In this document: positions 4,814 to 5,231 of the stretch, one piece after another
Position numbering within the stretch: the first letter of the stretch is position 1
Layout: each line of letters opens with the position of its first letter
Assembly (NCBI GenBank): GCA_963659365.1
Contig: CAVKTI010000091.1
Coordinates: 1-5,231 of the forward strand
Direction of reading: 5' to 3'
DNA from: W0P28-013 sp963659365
GTDB taxonomy: Bacteria > Bacteroidota > Bacteroidia > Bacteroidales > Paludibacteraceae
DNA length: 5,231 bases
Program-made: the position numbers and the translations under genes
The notes under the pieces: model-generated
Told to the model about the DNA's origin: nothing
Database searches by the model: none
What the model saw: the letters and a program-made list of their open reading frames with translations, nothing else

Positions 4814-5231
4814 AAAAAGGAGCAAAAATAGCATTGGCATCGCTACTGATTACTGGTGTAGCGGCAGTCATCTTTTTCGTTGTAAAACGAAACAAGAAAG
4901 CCAGCACGCAAACCACCGCCAGCGGCACCGCCGCCAGTGGCAGCAGCACCACCAGCAGCAACAAAACCACCACACAAACAAGCGAGTTCCCGCTGAAAAA
5001 GAACGCCAGCGTGAAACGCGACATTGTGAAACAGTTGCAGGAACTACTGAACGAAAAAATCAGTGCACTGATACCGCCCTGTGTGCCATACGCCGCCGAT
5101 GGAACACCAATAACAGCACTCAAAGTGGACGGCTACTATGGCGACAAAACCGCCGCCGTGGTGAAATACTACTTCAACAACGACGGCAACGAAGTAACCG
5201 AAGCAATGTTTAACGAACTGCGCGATGGCAA
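4810..5231 (+). CDS. Membrane-anchored peptidoglycan-binding-like protein (partial, 140+ aa)
   Basis: The reading frame is open to the window edge, so the C-terminus is missing. Residues 6-25 form an N-terminal span after a KK start, followed by KRNKK, a Ser/Thr/Gly/Ala-rich linker (31-58) and a globular domain from 59 on. That domain begins EFPLKKNASVKRDIVKQLQELL and contains LKVDGYYGDKTAAVVKYY (104-121 region). This is the PG_binding_1 pattern: an FPLKxGS-like entry, a helix with Q-LQ-LN, and V-DG-x-(Y/F)-G-x-x-T-xx-AV. An insertion of about 20 residues (ISALIPPCVPYAADGTP) lies between the two halves. The family binds cell-wall glycan and often targets lytic enzymes; a catalytic domain may lie beyond the window. 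A wall-contacting or entry role is likely. Confidence 0.9.
   Translation, partial: MKKGAKIALASLLITGVAAVIFFVVKRNKKASTQTTASGTAASGSSTTSSNKTTTQTSEFPLKKNASVKRDIVKQLQELLNEKISALIPPCVPYAADGTPITALKVDGYYGDKTAAVVKYYFNNDGNEVTEAMFNELRDG

Overview
The window reads as part of a Bacteroidetes (probably Bacteroidales) mobile-element or virus genome. Every gene is on the + strand. Start codons are preceded by A/C-rich stretches rather than Shine-Dalgarno sequences, which is typical of that phylum. The genes are small and tightly packed; two pairs overlap as ATGA. No replication, relaxase, integrase, terminase or tail gene is present, so the identity of the element cannot be settled here.

Layout. Bases 1-231 are a non-coding leader with a strong GC-rich hairpin (159-195) and at best a weak promoter. 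Next come a 62-aa N-terminally anchored protein (232-420), a 224-aa soluble, probably beta-rich protein that is the best candidate for a major structural or capsid protein (456-1130), and a 186-aa C-terminally anchored protein (1143-1703). A clear intrinsic terminator (1731-1760) follows. With no obvious promoter before the next start, it probably lets some transcription through. Then comes a run of nine more genes: a C-terminally anchored HExxH (zincin-like) protein (1786-2355), a Gly/Tyr-rich anchored protein (2352-2732), a 44-aa membrane peptide too short for routine ORF calling (2739-2873), two more C-anchored proteins (2881-3150, 3173-3550), and four N-anchored proteins (3554-4024, 4046-4471, 4487-4813, 4810 to the window end). 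The third last carries an annexin-like repeat and the last a peptidoglycan-binding-like domain cut off by the window edge.

Interpretation. Eleven of the twelve genes encode a protein with one hydrophobic segment (weak in the 3554-4024 product), mostly flanked by Lys/Arg, and the twelfth is soluble. That pattern of one abundant soluble protein among many small single-span membrane proteins fits the virion module of a tailless, internal-membrane phage (compare the corticovirus, tectivirus and FLiP types). The peptidoglycan-binding protein, the zincin-like protein and the annexin-like protein would then be candidates for host-envelope or membrane contact. This is inference: no hallmark packaging ATPase or unmistakable double-jelly-roll sequence is visible. 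A filamentous-phage-like or host membrane apparatus remains possible.
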